DNA of 64,000 bases from Thiomicrorhabdus sp. ZW0627 (GCF_029767005.1 NZ_JARUQR010000002.1:127667-191666), one strand, 5' to 3'. Counted from the stretch's first letter, positions 8,786-18,234 are shown. Notes: generated by a model not told the origin, from the sequence alone. Numbers and translations are program-made.

Positions 8786-10606
8786 ATGTGCGGAATTTGC
8801 GGCGAAATCTACTGGGATGGACAATTGGCGAGCGAAACTCGTCTGAAACCGATGTTGGCGGCTTTGGAAAAGCGCGGCCCTGACGATGGTGGTAGCTGGG
8901 TTCAGGATCATGTTGGCTTGGGGCATCGTCGACTTTCTATCATAGACTTGACCGATGGCGGACATCAACCGATGCGTGATCAGGCGTTGAGCCTGGTATT
9001 CAACGGTTGCATCTATAATTATCAGCAGTTGAAAGCGGAACTCGAAGAGTTTGGTCATGAGTTTACGTCGCATTCCGATACCGAAGTGATTCTTAAGGCT
9101 TACCGACAGTGGGGAATGGAGTGCGTCAACCGTTTTGAAGGAATGTTCGCCTTTGCGATCTGGGATGACGATACCCATCAATTATTGCTGGCTCGTGATC
9201 GTATGGGAATCAAACCGCTTTACTATTCTCCGGTTGAAGGCGGTGTGCGTTTCGCTTCCAATCCGCAAGCCTTGTTGACGGCTGACGACGTCGATACTTC
9301 CATTGACCCTATTGGGTTGCATCACCAGTTGACATTGCATGCCGTGATTCCCGCTCCTCATACGATTTTGAAGGGGGTTCGCAAATTGGAACCCGGGCAT
9401 TGGATGATTGTGAACCCTGATGGTCAGATTTATAAGAAACGCTATTGGTTTTTGGAGGCGAAGCGACCAGACCCATCGGAAAAGTCGACCCCACAAACTC
9501 AACAGGCCTGGATCGATGCGATCCATGAGTCGTTGAAAGAGGCTGTGCATAAGCGTTTGACGGCTTCGGATGTGCCTGTAGGTGTTCTGCTTTCGGGTGG
9601 TTTGGATTCGAGTCTGATTGTTGGGTTGCTGCATGAAGCAGGGGTGGAGAATATCAAGACCTTTTCGATCGGGTTTGAAGATGCACCGGAGGAGAAGGGC
9701 AGTGAATTCGAATATTCCGATAAGGTGGTTGAACGTTTCAATACTGACCATAAGCAGTATTTGATCTCCAACAGCGATGTCTTGCCTAGGTTACACGAAG
9801 CGGTTGATGCGATGGCCGAGCCGATGGTCGGCCAGGACGCGATTGCTTTCTATTTGCTATCCGAGCAGGTGGCTCAGGATGTCAAGGTGGTCATGTCTGG
9901 TCAGGGAGCAGACGAAGTTTTTGGAGGTTATTTCTGGTACGCGAAAATGGCGCAGGCAGCTGAAGGAATCGATCTCAAAGACCATCACGCTGTTTTGGAC
10001 GCTTTCAGACCTTACTATTTCGATCGCTCGCACCAAGAGTGGTTGGAGGTGATTAATCCAGAATATCATGTGGAAGATGTCACTTCCGATTATATTGGGC
10101 ACCGTCTGACGGAACCGGGAGCGGATACTTTTCTGGATCAGGTATTACGATTGGATGTGACGACTCTAGTGGTCGATGATCCGGTCAAGCGTGTCGATAA
10201 TATGACTATGGCTTGGGGGCTGGAGGCGCGGGTGCCGTTTCTAGACCATAAGCTGGTGGAGTTGACGATGTCGGCGCCATCGGAATTGAAATTGATTGAC
10301 GATGGTAAGTTTATTCTGAAGCAGATTGCCAGAGGTTTGTTGCCCGATGAAGTTATTGACCGCCCTAAGGTTGCGTTTCCTATGCCGGCATTGAAGTACG
10401 TGCGCGGCGAATTCTTCGAGTTTATGAAAAAAATACTGACTTCCCCCCAAGCCAAAGCACGCGGCATTTTCAATGAGCTGGCTTTGCAGCGCCTGCTGGA
10501 TAATCCGGAAGCGCCTGAGAGTTTCACTGCGATTCAGGGCAGCAAATTATGGCACGCGGCTTTATTGGAATTCTGGTTGCAGAAGCACGTCGATAAGACC
10601 CTTTAG
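8786..10606 (+). CDS. Asparagine-synthetase-type glutamine amidotransferase (possibly N-acetylglutaminylglutamine amide type)
   Basis: The start is placed at the ATG of MCGICGEIYWDG because class-II amidotransferases need Cys2 as the N-terminal nucleophile. An upstream in-frame start would add ten residues and inactivate it. The 606-residue protein has the glutaminase domain (RRLSIIDL, FNGCIYNY, SDTEVIL) and the synthetase domain with the ATP-pyrophosphatase loop LLSGGLDSS. The stretches HAVIPAPHTILKGVRKL, EKGSEFEYSDKV and VMSGQGADEVFGGY remind me more of the amidotransferase that makes the osmolyte N-acetylglutaminylglutamine amide than of asparagine synthetase B. The partner ATP-grasp/GNAT synthetase is not next to it. 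The general class is secure; the product is inference. Confidence 0.8.
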   Translation: MCGICGEIYWDGQLASETRLKPMLAALEKRGPDDGGSWVQDHVGLGHRRLSIIDLTDGGHQPMRDQALSLVFNGCIYNYQQLKAELEEFGHEFTSHSDTEVILKAYRQWGMECVNRFEGMFAFAIWDDDTHQLLLARDRMGIKPLYYSPVEGGVRFASNPQALLTADDVDTSIDPIGLHHQLTLHAVIPAPHTILKGVRKLEPGHWMIVNPDGQIYKKRYWFLEAKRPDPSEKSTPQTQQAWIDAIHESLKEAVHKRLTASDVPVGVLLSGGLDSSLIVGLLHEAGVENIKTFSIGFEDAPEEKGSEFEYSDKVVERFNTDHKQYLISNSDVLPRLHEAVDAMAEPMVGQDAIAFYLLSEQVAQDVKVVMSGQGADEVFGGYFWYAKMAQAAEGIDLKDHHAVLDAFRPYYFDRSHQEWLEVINPEYHVEDVTSDYIGHRLTEPGADTFLDQVLRLDVTTLVVDDPVKRVDNMTMAWGLEARVPFLDHKLVELTMSAPSELKLIDDGKFILKQIARGLLPDEVIDRPKVAFPMPALKYVRGEFFEFMKKILTSPQAKARGIFNELALQRLLDNPEAPESFTAIQGSKLWHAALLEFWLQKHVDKTL

Positions 10607-10704
10607 GTGTATTGGAATTTCCATTTTATTCATCGGTGTATTTTTGGGCTATAACCTAGTAAAATACTCCGACATTAAATTTTAAGTTTGTATAAGGAAT
10701 CAGT

Positions 10705-11064
10705 ATGTCTACACAAGACTCACTTGAAAAAGAGACATTGCAACGAATTCACGATCAGGTTACCAATAACCCGGTTGTTCTGTATATGAAGGGCACGCCA
10801 CAGATGCCTTCTTGCGGTTTTTCAAGCCGTGCAGCTCAAGCATTGGTTGAGACCGGCGAAAAATTTGCGTTTGTAAACATTTTAGCGGATGCCGCTATTT
10901 TCGAACACCTTCCTAAATATCAGGATTGGCCGACCTTTCCTCAACTCTACATTAATGGTGAGTTACAGGGCGGTTGTGATATCACGCTTGAGTTGGCCGA
11001 ATCCGGTGAACTTAAGAAGATGATGGCGGAAGCCAATAGTAAAGCAGAGGAACAGCAAGGTTGA
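10705..11064 (+). CDS. grxD: Monothiol glutaredoxin, CGFS type
   Basis: A 119-residue Grx4/GrxD-type protein with the active-site motif CGFS (residues 37-40) inside MKGTPQMPSCGFS, plus WPTFPQLYINGEL and the GG-C-D glutathione-binding end. Members bind a [2Fe-2S] cluster with glutathione and pass it to IscA/ErpA-type proteins, so it probably works with the iscA-like gene at 31186. Only small differences from the canonical sequence are visible. It has its own ribosome site (AAGGAATCAGTATG) and a terminator 55 bases past the stop. Confidence 0.95.
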   Translation: MSTQDSLEKETLQRIHDQVTNNPVVLYMKGTPQMPSCGFSSRAAQALVETGEKFAFVNILADAAIFEHLPKYQDWPTFPQLYINGELQGGCDITLELAESGELKKMMAEANSKAEEQQG

Positions 11065-11118
11065 AATAATGACTTCTGAAACCTGCTAAGTTTTTTGGAA
11101 ACGGACTAAGTTGTTTTT

Positions 11119-11158
11119 AAAAGCCCCTGCTGGATGAAGATTCGGCGGGGGCTTTTTT
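11119..11158 (+). terminator. Rho-independent terminator after grxD
   Basis: Stem AAAAGCCCC / GGGGGCTTTT with a loop of about 20 bases and a long T run. The convergent rnt gene ends 70 bases farther on. Confidence 0.85.
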
Positions 11159-11176
11159 TATGGTGATCAAAAATCC

Positions 11177-11188
11177 AGCAGGCCTGTT
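11177..11188. repeat. CAGGCCTG palindrome (intergenic)
   Basis: AGCAGGCCTGTT, one arm full and one arm one base off. It lies between the grxD terminator and the rnt stop. Confidence 0.7.
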
Positions 11189-11225
11189 GGGATCCTGAAT
11201 TCGTCTCTTTTGTCCTGATTTAGCG

Positions 11226-11840
11226 TTACTCAGATTTGTACAGGGGCCATTGGTTGACAATCTGGCAAAATAGGTCCGCCGTTTGTTCCGTATCGTATGC
11301 TGCGGAATGTGCTTTACCATTGTCCCAGTCCATTCCGGCATACTCCGCCGCTTTGGCGAGCACAGTCTGTCCGTAGGCGAGTCCGGCAAGAGAAACAGTA
11401 TCGAAGGTACTGAACTCGTGGAATGGGGATTTTACGTTGGTGCGCTCGGCCGCTTTCTTGACAAAGCCTAAATCGAAGAAGGCGTTGTGCCCGACTAGGA
11501 TTGCACGGCTGCATCCCGTCTCTTTTACCTGTTGGTTGATTGGGTTGAAGAGCGCGCGCAGGGCCTCTTTTTCGGATATGGCACCTCGGAATGGGTGAAA
11601 AGGGTCTTCTACACCTATGAATTTAAGTGCACTCTTGTCTAGGTTTGCACCTTCGAAAGGGAGGATGTTTTTGGAATAGGTTGCATCGCGTTGCAACATC
11701 CCGTCCGAATCCATTCTTAAAGTGACAACCGCCATTTCAATCAGGGCATCACTGTCGGCGTTGAAGCCGGCAGTTTCAACATCGACAACTACCGGTAGGA
11801 ATCCACGGAAGCGGTCTTTTATCTGGGTAACTCGTGACAT
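11226..11840 (-). CDS. rnt: Ribonuclease T
   Basis: A DnaQ-like 3'-5' exonuclease that trims tRNA and other stable RNA ends. At 204 residues it has the normal length. Exonuclease motifs are DVETAGFN (residues 20-27; Asp and Glu bind metal), NAFFDLGFVKKA in the middle and the C-terminal HSAAYDTEQTA. The gene is 48 bases downstream of argA in the same direction. Its 3' end faces grxD. Confidence 0.93.
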   Translation of the reverse strand: MSRVTQIKDRFRGFLPVVVDVETAGFNADSDALIEMAVVTLRMDSDGMLQRDATYSKNILPFEGANLDKSALKFIGVEDPFHPFRGAISEKEALRALFNPINQQVKETGCSRAILVGHNAFFDLGFVKKAAERTNVKSPFHEFSTFDTVSLAGLAYGQTVLAKAAEYAGMDWDNGKAHSAAYDTEQTADLFCQIVNQWPLYKSE

Positions 11841-11888
11841 GTTTTTCTTTAGCCAACTGTTGTCGGCGATTAAGGGTGAAAAGGGTTT

Positions 11889-13178
11889 CTAACTTAATTG
11901 TTTGACTAATACTTTGGAGTTGCGCTGAAAGTTATACAGCGTCTGTTTCTTTTCGGGCAAATCTTCAACTTTACCGATTTCAAAGCCATGTTCGATAAAC
12001 CAGTGATGTGTGTGAGTCGTCAATAAAAACAGTGACTTCACGCTAATGGATTTCGCTTTTGCTTCGATGGCATTAAGCAGTTCGCTACCAAGCTCTTGCC
12101 CCTGGTAATGAGGGTTGACTGCCAGGCAGGCGAGTTCGGCGTACTCTTCTTCATGTTGGTAGAGAGCCGCACAGCCGATAATAAGTTGATCGCGTTCGAT
12201 TACCATAAAGTTATCAATTTCCAGTTCGAGCAGTTCACGCGAACGCTTCACCAGAACTCCTTGTTGTTCCAGCGGGGCAATCAGGTCGAGAATGCCGCCG
12301 ACGTCATCAATATTCGCTTGACGTACTTGATGATAGCGATCACTGAAAATTAAGGTTCCGGATCCGTCTCGCGTGAAAAGTTCGATCAATATCGTGCTTG
12401 GGTCGTGTTTGTCCATCAGGTGGATGCGTTTCACATTCTGACTGGTTTTGCGAATTTGGGTCAATAGACGAACCTGTTCCGAACTTGAGGATTGTTTTAG
12501 AGCAGCGTCGAGTTCAGGAATACTTAGTTGTTTAGGCAGGTCTTGGATTTCGGCTTCGGTCGTAAAAATCATCAGTTTATCGGCTTGGATAGCAGACGCA
12601 ACCTCACAGGCCTGCTCAAGGGTGTTTAGGTTAAATAGCTCTCCGGTTAAGGAGTAAGCAAGAGGCGTGAGCAGGGCGATCTGGCCGGCTTCCAGGTTAG
12701 CAGAAATGGCTTGGTGGTTTATTTTTCGTAGGTTACCCGTGTGTTGGAAATCGACGCCGTCGATGACTCCTTTTGGTTGCGCAATCACCCAGTTACCCGA
12801 TGTGATTGTTAGCGGGCTTGGCTGCATGCAGTTAGCTTGGCTAAAACTGGCTTCTAACTGGCTTCTAACTGTCCCGATGGTTTGCTGGAAAATCGGTAGC
12901 ATTTCAGTCGTTGTAATGCGGAACTGTTGATGGCTCTGCCATTTGATATTGGCTGTTTCAAAGGCTTGGTCAATTTGCTCCGTTGCACCCATGACCAGGA
13001 CGATTTTCAATCCAAGGTTGTGCAAAAGCCCAACATCCTGAGAGAGTTGTTTGCGACTCGATTCTGTGAGCAATAGCTCTCCTGGAAGGTAAATGACACA
13101 GGTCTTTCCACGGTGTTGTTCGATATAGCGTGAAGACTGCCGCAAAGAGTTTATAAAATCGAGGTCTGATTGTTGCAT
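11889..13178 (-). CDS. argA: Amino-acid (glutamate) N-acetyltransferase ArgA
   Basis: First enzyme of linear arginine synthesis, making N-acetylglutamate from acetyl-CoA. Residues 1-280 form an amino-acid-kinase-like regulatory domain (KTCVIYLPGELL, VLVMGATEQID). Residues 285-429 form a GNAT domain with the acetyl-CoA loop YQGQELGSELL and the family ending LYNFQRNSKVLVKQL. The 429-residue length is close to that of other ArgA proteins. Arginine feedback inhibition is expected from the family but cannot be read here. A CAGGCCTG copy lies inside the gene (12607-12614). Confidence 0.92.
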   Translation of the reverse strand: MQQSDLDFINSLRQSSRYIEQHRGKTCVIYLPGELLLTESSRKQLSQDVGLLHNLGLKIVLVMGATEQIDQAFETANIKWQSHQQFRITTTEMLPIFQQTIGTVRSQLEASFSQANCMQPSPLTITSGNWVIAQPKGVIDGVDFQHTGNLRKINHQAISANLEAGQIALLTPLAYSLTGELFNLNTLEQACEVASAIQADKLMIFTTEAEIQDLPKQLSIPELDAALKQSSSSEQVRLLTQIRKTSQNVKRIHLMDKHDPSTILIELFTRDGSGTLIFSDRYHQVRQANIDDVGGILDLIAPLEQQGVLVKRSRELLELEIDNFMVIERDQLIIGCAALYQHEEEYAELACLAVNPHYQGQELGSELLNAIEAKAKSISVKSLFLLTTHTHHWFIEHGFEIGKVEDLPEKKQTLYNFQRNSKVLVKQLS

Positions 13179-13405
13179 TCGTTAGCCGTTAAAATCAATG
13201 AAATAGTTGGTCATTTCAGGAAAATGCTTGGCCGAATCTGGCAAGTAGGTTCCGCTTGTTTGAAACGATTCGATTTTTCGTAAAAAACCGATTGGATTTT
13301 GTCATATCTGAACGACAGATGTGAGAAAATAACTTAATAAATATAAATAAGTATAACAGCCAATCAGTGATTGTTGAATCATTGCAAAGCGTTAAGGAGT
13401 TTTAG

Positions 13406-15262
13406 ATGCCACAATATCGTTCAAGAACCAGCACACATGGTAGAAATATGGCCGGTGCACGTGCTTTATGGCGTGCGACAGGAATGGAAACGCAGGATTT
13501 CGGCAAGCCGATTATCGCGATTGCAAACTCGTTTACGCAGTTTGTTCCTGGGCATGTGCACTTGAAAGATATGGGACAGCTGGTGGCAAGGGTTATTGAA
13601 GAGAATGGCGGTGTTGCCAAAGAGTTCAATACCATCGCGGTAGACGACGGGATTGCAATGGGGCATGACGGTATGTTGTACTCTTTGCCTTCACGTGACT
13701 TGATTGCGGATTCCGTCGAGTACATGTGTAATGCACATTGTGCCGATGCATTGGTATGTATCTCAAACTGCGACAAGATCACTCCGGGTATGATGATGGC
13801 CGCAATGCGACTTAATATTCCAACCATTTTCGTTACGGGTGGACCGATGGAATCCGGTAAGACCGTATTGGGTGGAGAAGGGATTAAATTGGATCTTGTT
13901 GATGCGATGGTAATGGCTGCGGATGACCGTTGTTCTGACTCCGATGTGGATGAAGTTGAACGCTCTGCATGTCCTACTTGTGGTTCATGTTCTGGTATGT
14001 TTACTGCGAACTCGATGAACTGTTTGGCGGAAGCGCTTGGAATAGCGCTTCCTGGAAACGGAACGACTTTGGCTACTCATGCTGACCGCAAACATCTGTT
14101 TGAAGAAGCAGGTCGCCGCATTGTAGAGATCACTAAACAATATTACGAGCAGGATGATGATTCCGTTTTACCGCGTTCAATTGCGACAATGGAAGCTTTT
14201 GAAAATGCCATGTCTCTTGATGTGGCAATGGGCGGTTCAACCAATACAATTTTGCATTTGCTGGCAATCGCTCGTGAAGCGGAAGTGAAATTCACCATGG
14301 CGGATATAGATCATATTTCACGTCGTGTTCCATGTCTGTCAAAGGTCGCACCAAACTCTAAAATTTACCACATGGAAGATGTCCATAGAGCGGGCGGTAT
14401 CATGCGAATTCTTGGTGAGCTGGAAAGAGGTGGGCTGTTGCATACCGATGTATCAACCGTTCATGCTTCGACAATGGGGGCGGCACTTGAGCTATGGGAT
14501 ATCCGCCGTACCGAAGATCCGGCTGTAGAAAAGTTTTTTAAGGCTGCTCCAGGAAACGTTCGTACTACTGTGGCTTTCAGCCAAGACAAGCGTTGGAAGA
14601 CGTTGGATAAGGATGAAAAATCCGGCTGTATTCGTAGTGTAGAGAATGCTTACACGAAAGATGGCGGATTGGCCGTTCTTTATGGAAATATTGCATTAGA
14701 TGGCTGTGTCGTTAAAACGGCTGGTGTGGATGAAGAGATATTCAAGTTTACCGGTAAGGCGCGTATCTACGAAAGCCAGGATGCCGCTGTAGCAGGCATC
14801 TTGGGTGATGAAGTCAAATCCGGTGAAGTTGTGATTATTCGTTATGAAGGGCCTAAGGGTGGCCCTGGTATGCAGGAAATGCTTTATCCAACCAGTTACC
14901 TAAAATCTAAAGGGCTTGGTAAAGAGTGTGCTTTGTTGACCGATGGGCGTTTTTCAGGTGGTACTTCAGGTTTGTCCATTGGGCATGCTTCACCTGAAGC
15001 GGCTGAAGGTGGAAACATTGGATTGGTTGAAAACGGCGATATTATTGAAATCGATATCCCGGAACGTAAAATCAATGTCCAATTGACGGATGAAGAGTTG
15101 GCTGAGAGAAGGCAAGCAATGGTTGCTAAGGGACGTGATGCCTGGAAGCCTGTCGAGAAGAGAGCTCGAAAAGTTAGTGCGGCATTGCGTGCCTATGCGG
15201 CTATGACGACCAGTGCTGCTTTTGGTGCAGTGCGTGACGTAGAACAAATCGAACACAGATAA
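13406..15262 (+). CDS. ilvD: Dihydroxy-acid dehydratase
   Basis: Converts dihydroxy-isovalerate and dihydroxy-methylvalerate to the 2-oxo acids of valine and isoleucine synthesis. The iron-sulfur ligands are visible: [12 protein letters not shown] (Cys118, Cys122) and [12 protein letters not shown] (Cys189-Cys195). The presence of the middle cysteine suggests a [2Fe-2S] enzyme of the bacterial type. The length (618) is normal. The ATG follows TAAGGAG by a good distance. A 227-base AT-rich region separates it from the divergent argA and probably holds both promoters. The TerB-like gene follows 22 bases downstream. The other ilv genes lie at 47146-50494. Confidence 0.97.
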   Translation: MPQYRSRTSTHGRNMAGARALWRATGMETQDFGKPIIAIANSFTQFVPGHVHLKDMGQLVARVIEENGGVAKEFNTIAVDDGIAMGHDGMLYSLPSRDLIADSVEYMCNAHCADALVCISNCDKITPGMMMAAMRLNIPTIFVTGGPMESGKTVLGGEGIKLDLVDAMVMAADDRCSDSDVDEVERSACPTCGSCSGMFTANSMNCLAEALGIALPGNGTTLATHADRKHLFEEAGRRIVEITKQYYEQDDDSVLPRSIATMEAFENAMSLDVAMGGSTNTILHLLAIAREAEVKFTMADIDHISRRVPCLSKVAPNSKIYHMEDVHRAGGIMRILGELERGGLLHTDVSTVHASTMGAALELWDIRRTEDPAVEKFFKAAPGNVRTTVAFSQDKRWKTLDKDEKSGCIRSVENAYTKDGGLAVLYGNIALDGCVVKTAGVDEEIFKFTGKARIYESQDAAVAGILGDEVKSGEVVIIRYEGPKGGPGMQEMLYPTSYLKSKGLGKECALLTDGRFSGGTSGLSIGHASPEAAEGGNIGLVENGDIIEIDIPERKINVQLTDEELAERRQAMVAKGRDAWKPVEKRARKVSAALRAYAAMTTSAAFGAVRDVEQIEHR

Positions 15263-15284
15263 TTTATTTTAGGAGTTTTGAATC

Positions 15285-15686
15285 ATGTTTGCAGATAGAC
15301 TGACCCAGGAACAGCGTCAAGTTGTTTTTGATCTGACAGCTCATATTGCTGCCGCTGATAATGATGTATCCGATGAAGAGGTTCAGTATCTTAAGGATTT
15401 CAGTGAAGCTTACGGTATTGAGTATGACTTGGACAAGGCGGATATTGATATTCCGGCGTTGATTCAGTTGTTGGATACCAAGCAGGCACGGATTATCACC
15501 CTTCAGGAAATTATTAAGATCTCCTATAAGGATGGGCATTTCGGTGAAGAAGAGCAAGATAAGGTCTTCTTGATTGCTCAGAAGATGGGCCTTAATGATC
15601 CGGAATTGTTGATGAGAATTGAGAAGTGGGTTCGTCAAGGATTTGACTGGATTTATGAAGGGGAGCAGATGCTTGAGTTAGCTTAA
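15285..15686 (+). CDS. TerB-like small acidic protein
   Basis: A 133-residue acidic, all-helical protein. The segments HIAAADNDVSDEEVQYL and SYKDGHFGEEEQDKVF look like the two acidic, metal-binding helix pairs of TerB/TerB-like (tellurite-resistance-associated) proteins. The assignment rests on pattern only. It has no membrane segment or signal peptide. It is 22 bases after ilvD with AGGAG before the ATG, so the two are probably one transcript, ended by the terminator at 15731. No other ter genes are nearby. The cellular role is unknown to me. Confidence 0.6.
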   Translation: MFADRLTQEQRQVVFDLTAHIAAADNDVSDEEVQYLKDFSEAYGIEYDLDKADIDIPALIQLLDTKQARIITLQEIIKISYKDGHFGEEEQDKVFLIAQKMGLNDPELLMRIEKWVRQGFDWIYEGEQMLELA

Positions 15687-15730
15687 GCATCTCTTCTATC
15701 TGTTAGTAAAGTTTTACTTACTTAGTTCTT

Positions 15731-15757
15731 AAAGCCGGCAACTTAGCCGGTTTTTTT
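15731..15757 (+). terminator. Rho-independent terminator after the TerB-like gene
   Basis: Short GC stem CCGGC / GCCGG continued by A-T pairs, with a run of seven T. Confidence 0.8.
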
Positions 15758-15815
15758 GTACGTAATAAAAGTTGTGTTTGTTTATTCTTAATGATGACAA
15801 TAGCCAAATTAAAGG

Positions 15816-15850
15816 CAATAAAAAACCCGGCTTAGCCGGGTTTTTTATTG
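15816..15850. terminator. Perfect-stem terminator for the soxXYZA operon (works both ways)
   Basis: A perfect 16-base stem ending in CCCGGC / GCCGGG with a TTA loop, flanked by A6 and T6. It lies 15 bases past the soxA stop on the minus strand and also backs up the terminator at 15731 on the plus strand. Confidence 0.9.
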
Positions 15851-15865
15851 AGTCAGAATTACCTA

Positions 15866-16696
15866 TTATTCGCGGTAACCAGGTCCGTTGATTTCAAGAC
15901 CGTTTGACATATAAGCTTCAAAGAACTCTAGGTTACGGAATTCTTCACCTTGAGTTTTGAATGGGGTTGCACGCATGTTTTTCATACAACCATCATAACG
16001 ACGGTGCAGCGTACCTAGTGCTTGCCACTTAGCTCTGAACACTGGGAAGTGTGTAGTGTGACCTACGATCGGAGATAGAATGTTAGAACGTGCTAGACGT
16101 CCAGCATTGTAAGTGTGACATTTTGCACAAGAAAGGTTCAATTGGCCGCGAGGAGTAAGGTAAATCTCTCTACCTGCATTGAATGCTTTTTTTGCACCTT
16201 CACTTTCGATTTTAACATCGATTTTTTGGCCACGAGCATTGTAAGCAAGGTAACCGCTAACTTGTGCGATTGTTCCTTTCTTCCATTTGTATGGTTTCAG
16301 GCCAGCGTCAGTACGACATTGGTTAATTGCACCTTCTAGTGTAACAACCTGCTGGGTTGCTTCATCAAAGTAAGGATATTTTGGTCGAATTTTTGAAACG
16401 TCAGAACCAAAGCATTTTTCAAAGACTGCCTTGTCTTTATTCCATGCAGCTTCACCTGCATCAACCGCGTCTAAATATGGAGGGAATTCTTCAGCCGCTT
16501 CCCATTGAGCGTATTTGTCTGCTGAATAAATGTATGCACCGTTTGCATACTCTTCAAATTTAATATTTGGACTTTTTGCTTTGAAATAGTCGACCAGTTG
16601 CTGGTGATCTGTTTCAGGGTCCACATTGGATGCCATTACTGAGGTGGCACCTACTGAAACACCTAGTGTTAAGGCGATTAGTAGCGTTTTTTTCAT
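15866..16696 (-). CDS. soxA: Sulfur-oxidation c-type cytochrome SoxA (monohaem type)
   Basis: With SoxX it forms the periplasmic SoxAX enzyme that joins thiosulfate to SoxY oxidatively. The start is set at 16696 because GGAGG lies seven bases upstream; the open frame extends two codons to a TTG. A signal peptide ends near ASN (residues 22-24). Only one haem motif is present, CAKCH at 190-194. The N-terminal haem of dihaem SoxA is replaced by Cys95 and Cys127, which can form the known structural disulfide. The active-site cysteine that ligates haem as a persulfide is in RRYDGCMKN (Cys237). It is the last gene of soxXYZA. Confidence 0.95.
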   Translation of the reverse strand: MKKTLLIALTLGVSVGATSVMASNVDPETDHQQLVDYFKAKSPNIKFEEYANGAYIYSADKYAQWEAAEEFPPYLDAVDAGEAAWNKDKAVFEKCFGSDVSKIRPKYPYFDEATQQVVTLEGAINQCRTDAGLKPYKWKKGTIAQVSGYLAYNARGQKIDVKIESEGAKKAFNAGREIYLTPRGQLNLSCAKCHTYNAGRLARSNILSPIVGHTTHFPVFRAKWQALGTLHRRYDGCMKNMRATPFKTQGEEFRNLEFFEAYMSNGLEINGPGYRE

Positions 16697-16788
16697 TCCC
16701 AATCCTCCGTCCGAGAGCTCTGTTATTTTCTATTTCTATTATTATTATGGGGTGTACCTGCCCAAGAGGGCAGGCACCGACTCTTAAA

Positions 16789-17100
16789 TTACTTCAATTT
16801 AAGAGTTTCTTCACCAGCTTCACCAGTGTTGTCAGTCAAAACAATTTTAACTTCGTCACCAGCGTTAGCTTTTAGTTGAACAGCCATGTATGGGTTTGCA
16901 GAAACCGCACCAGACCATTGCGCGTTTACAGCTTCAGTACCGTTTACCAATACTTTAACAGTATCGATGAACTTAGCTGGATATGGCTTACCAGTTTTCT
17001 TGTTCATACGAGCACCAGATTCCATAGGGTGCTTGATTAGCGCCTTAACTTCTGCAACGCCGCCTTTTGATTTTCCACGCATTCTGATTTTAATAGACAT
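16789..17100 (-). CDS. soxZ: Thiosulfate-oxidation carrier subunit SoxZ
   Basis: A small (103 residues) immunoglobulin-like periplasmic protein without its own signal peptide. It is co-exported with the Tat-borne SoxY and holds SoxY's swinging arm. Typical segments are IKIRMRG at the start, EVKALIKHPMESG, and SANPYMAVQLKA. It lies between soxY and soxA at 60- and 92-base spacings, as in other sox clusters. Confidence 0.95.
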   Translation of the reverse strand: MSIKIRMRGKSKGGVAEVKALIKHPMESGARMNKKTGKPYPAKFIDTVKVLVNGTEAVNAQWSGAVSANPYMAVQLKANAGDEVKIVLTDNTGEAGEETLKLK

Positions 17101-17160
17101 GTTATTTCCTTTTAATAATTTTCAGTGTGTCAATAAACTTTCAAAGTTTAAAGGTGGGGA

Positions 17161-17628
17161 TTAACCACCACATCCACCGATAGTTACTTTAACTTCTTGT
17201 TCAGCTTTGAAAAGTTTTCCACCAGCTTTAACAACGGCAATAACATTCATTGTTTCACCCATTTTGATACGAGTAGAAACATAACCAATTGCAGAACTTG
17301 CAAAGTCATAAGTACAAACTAGAGGCATTGGGTTTTTGCTAGCCATGATTGAGATAGACTCAACACCGCTCATGCCAGAAGCGTCAACAGTTACAGGAGT
17401 TACTGCACCGTTCTCTGCGATTGCAGGGGCTTTAAGTTTGACGTCACCAGAAGCAGTTGCAGATGCTGAACCGTAAACACTGTTAAGTGCATCGTCAGTT
17501 TTCTTAGCAGCGAATGCAGCCTTGTTCCAGTCAGCCAATACTGTGCTTGGCGTTAATAGACCAGCGTTAACAGCTACAGCCGCTGCGCCAGTTGCTAGGG
17601 TACCTTTAAGGAAAGATCTACGTTTCAT
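17161..17628 (-). CDS. soxY: Thiosulfate-oxidation carrier protein SoxY
   Basis: Carrier that holds the sulfur substrate covalently on its C-terminal cysteine. The N-terminus is a twin-arginine signal (MKRRSFLKGTLATGAAA). The C-terminus is the conserved swinging arm ending GGCGG (last five of 155 residues), with the carrier cysteine in third place. SoxZ follows 60 bases downstream. No soxB, soxCD or soxL is in the window, so the rest of the Sox system must be elsewhere, a split arrangement reported for Thiomicrospira-type bacteria. Confidence 0.96.
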   Translation of the reverse strand: MKRRSFLKGTLATGAAAVAVNAGLLTPSTVLADWNKAAFAAKKTDDALNSVYGSASATASGDVKLKAPAIAENGAVTPVTVDASGMSGVESISIMASKNPMPLVCTYDFASSAIGYVSTRIKMGETMNVIAVVKAGGKLFKAEQEVKVTIGGCGG

Positions 17629-17669
17629 AAGGTTTTAAACTCCCGGTTAAGGTTTAATAAACATTAAGG

Positions 17670-18047
17670 TTACAGAGTATAGATGTAATCAACGATCTTG
17701 CTGATTTCTTCATCTGTAAGGATTCCATTTTGTCCAAATGGAGGCATCATGCTGTTCGGAACATTCTGAGTTTCAGGCGTTCCCCAAACTTTGTTGTACA
17801 GCTTTTGCTTATCTGGGTAACGAATCTTCATAGCAATCAGTGCAGGACCAATATTACCAGGCATTGCACCGTCACCTACCATGTGGCATGCAAGACAGTT
17901 ACCTTTTGATCGACTGAAAGCGAGCTTTTTACCCTCTTCTACTGATGATGCACCTTTATCCGCAGCAAATGATGCTACTGGCTGTACCATTACAGCAGAC
18001 GAGATCGCCAAAGCGGTCAACAACTTCTTCATGTTAGAATTGAACAT
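17670..18047 (-). CDS. soxX: Sulfur-oxidation c-type cytochrome SoxX
   Basis: Small haem partner of SoxA. It is 125 residues with a signal peptide (cleavage near FAA-DKG) and one haem motif CLACH (51-55), then GDGAMPGNIGP and MMPPFG, which supplies the distal methionine. The ATG at 18047 has a very strong ribosome site (AGGAGG), so the short extra N-terminus before MKKLL is probably real. It is first in the operon. The 187 bases upstream to the BepA-like gene are AT-rich and must hold the sox promoter; I cannot pick a single -35/-10 pair with confidence. Confidence 0.95.
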   Translation of the reverse strand: MFNSNMKKLLTALAISSAVMVQPVASFAADKGASSVEEGKKLAFSRSKGNCLACHMVGDGAMPGNIGPALIAMKIRYPDKQKLYNKVWGTPETQNVPNSMMPPFGQNGILTDEEISKIVDYIYTL

Positions 18048-18234
18048 TCTTCTCCTCCTAAAGAGTCTTTTATAACTTTCCCGTTTTATTTTTACTTGGG
18101 ATTTATTATTTTGAACAAAATTTGCTCTTGGACGTAAGCTTACTCACTAAAATTACAAACGCAAGTGTTTTGAGAATGAAAAGGTATTGTTTTATTTAAT
18201 CTCTTCTTAATAAAAACTTATGACCTGATTGATA

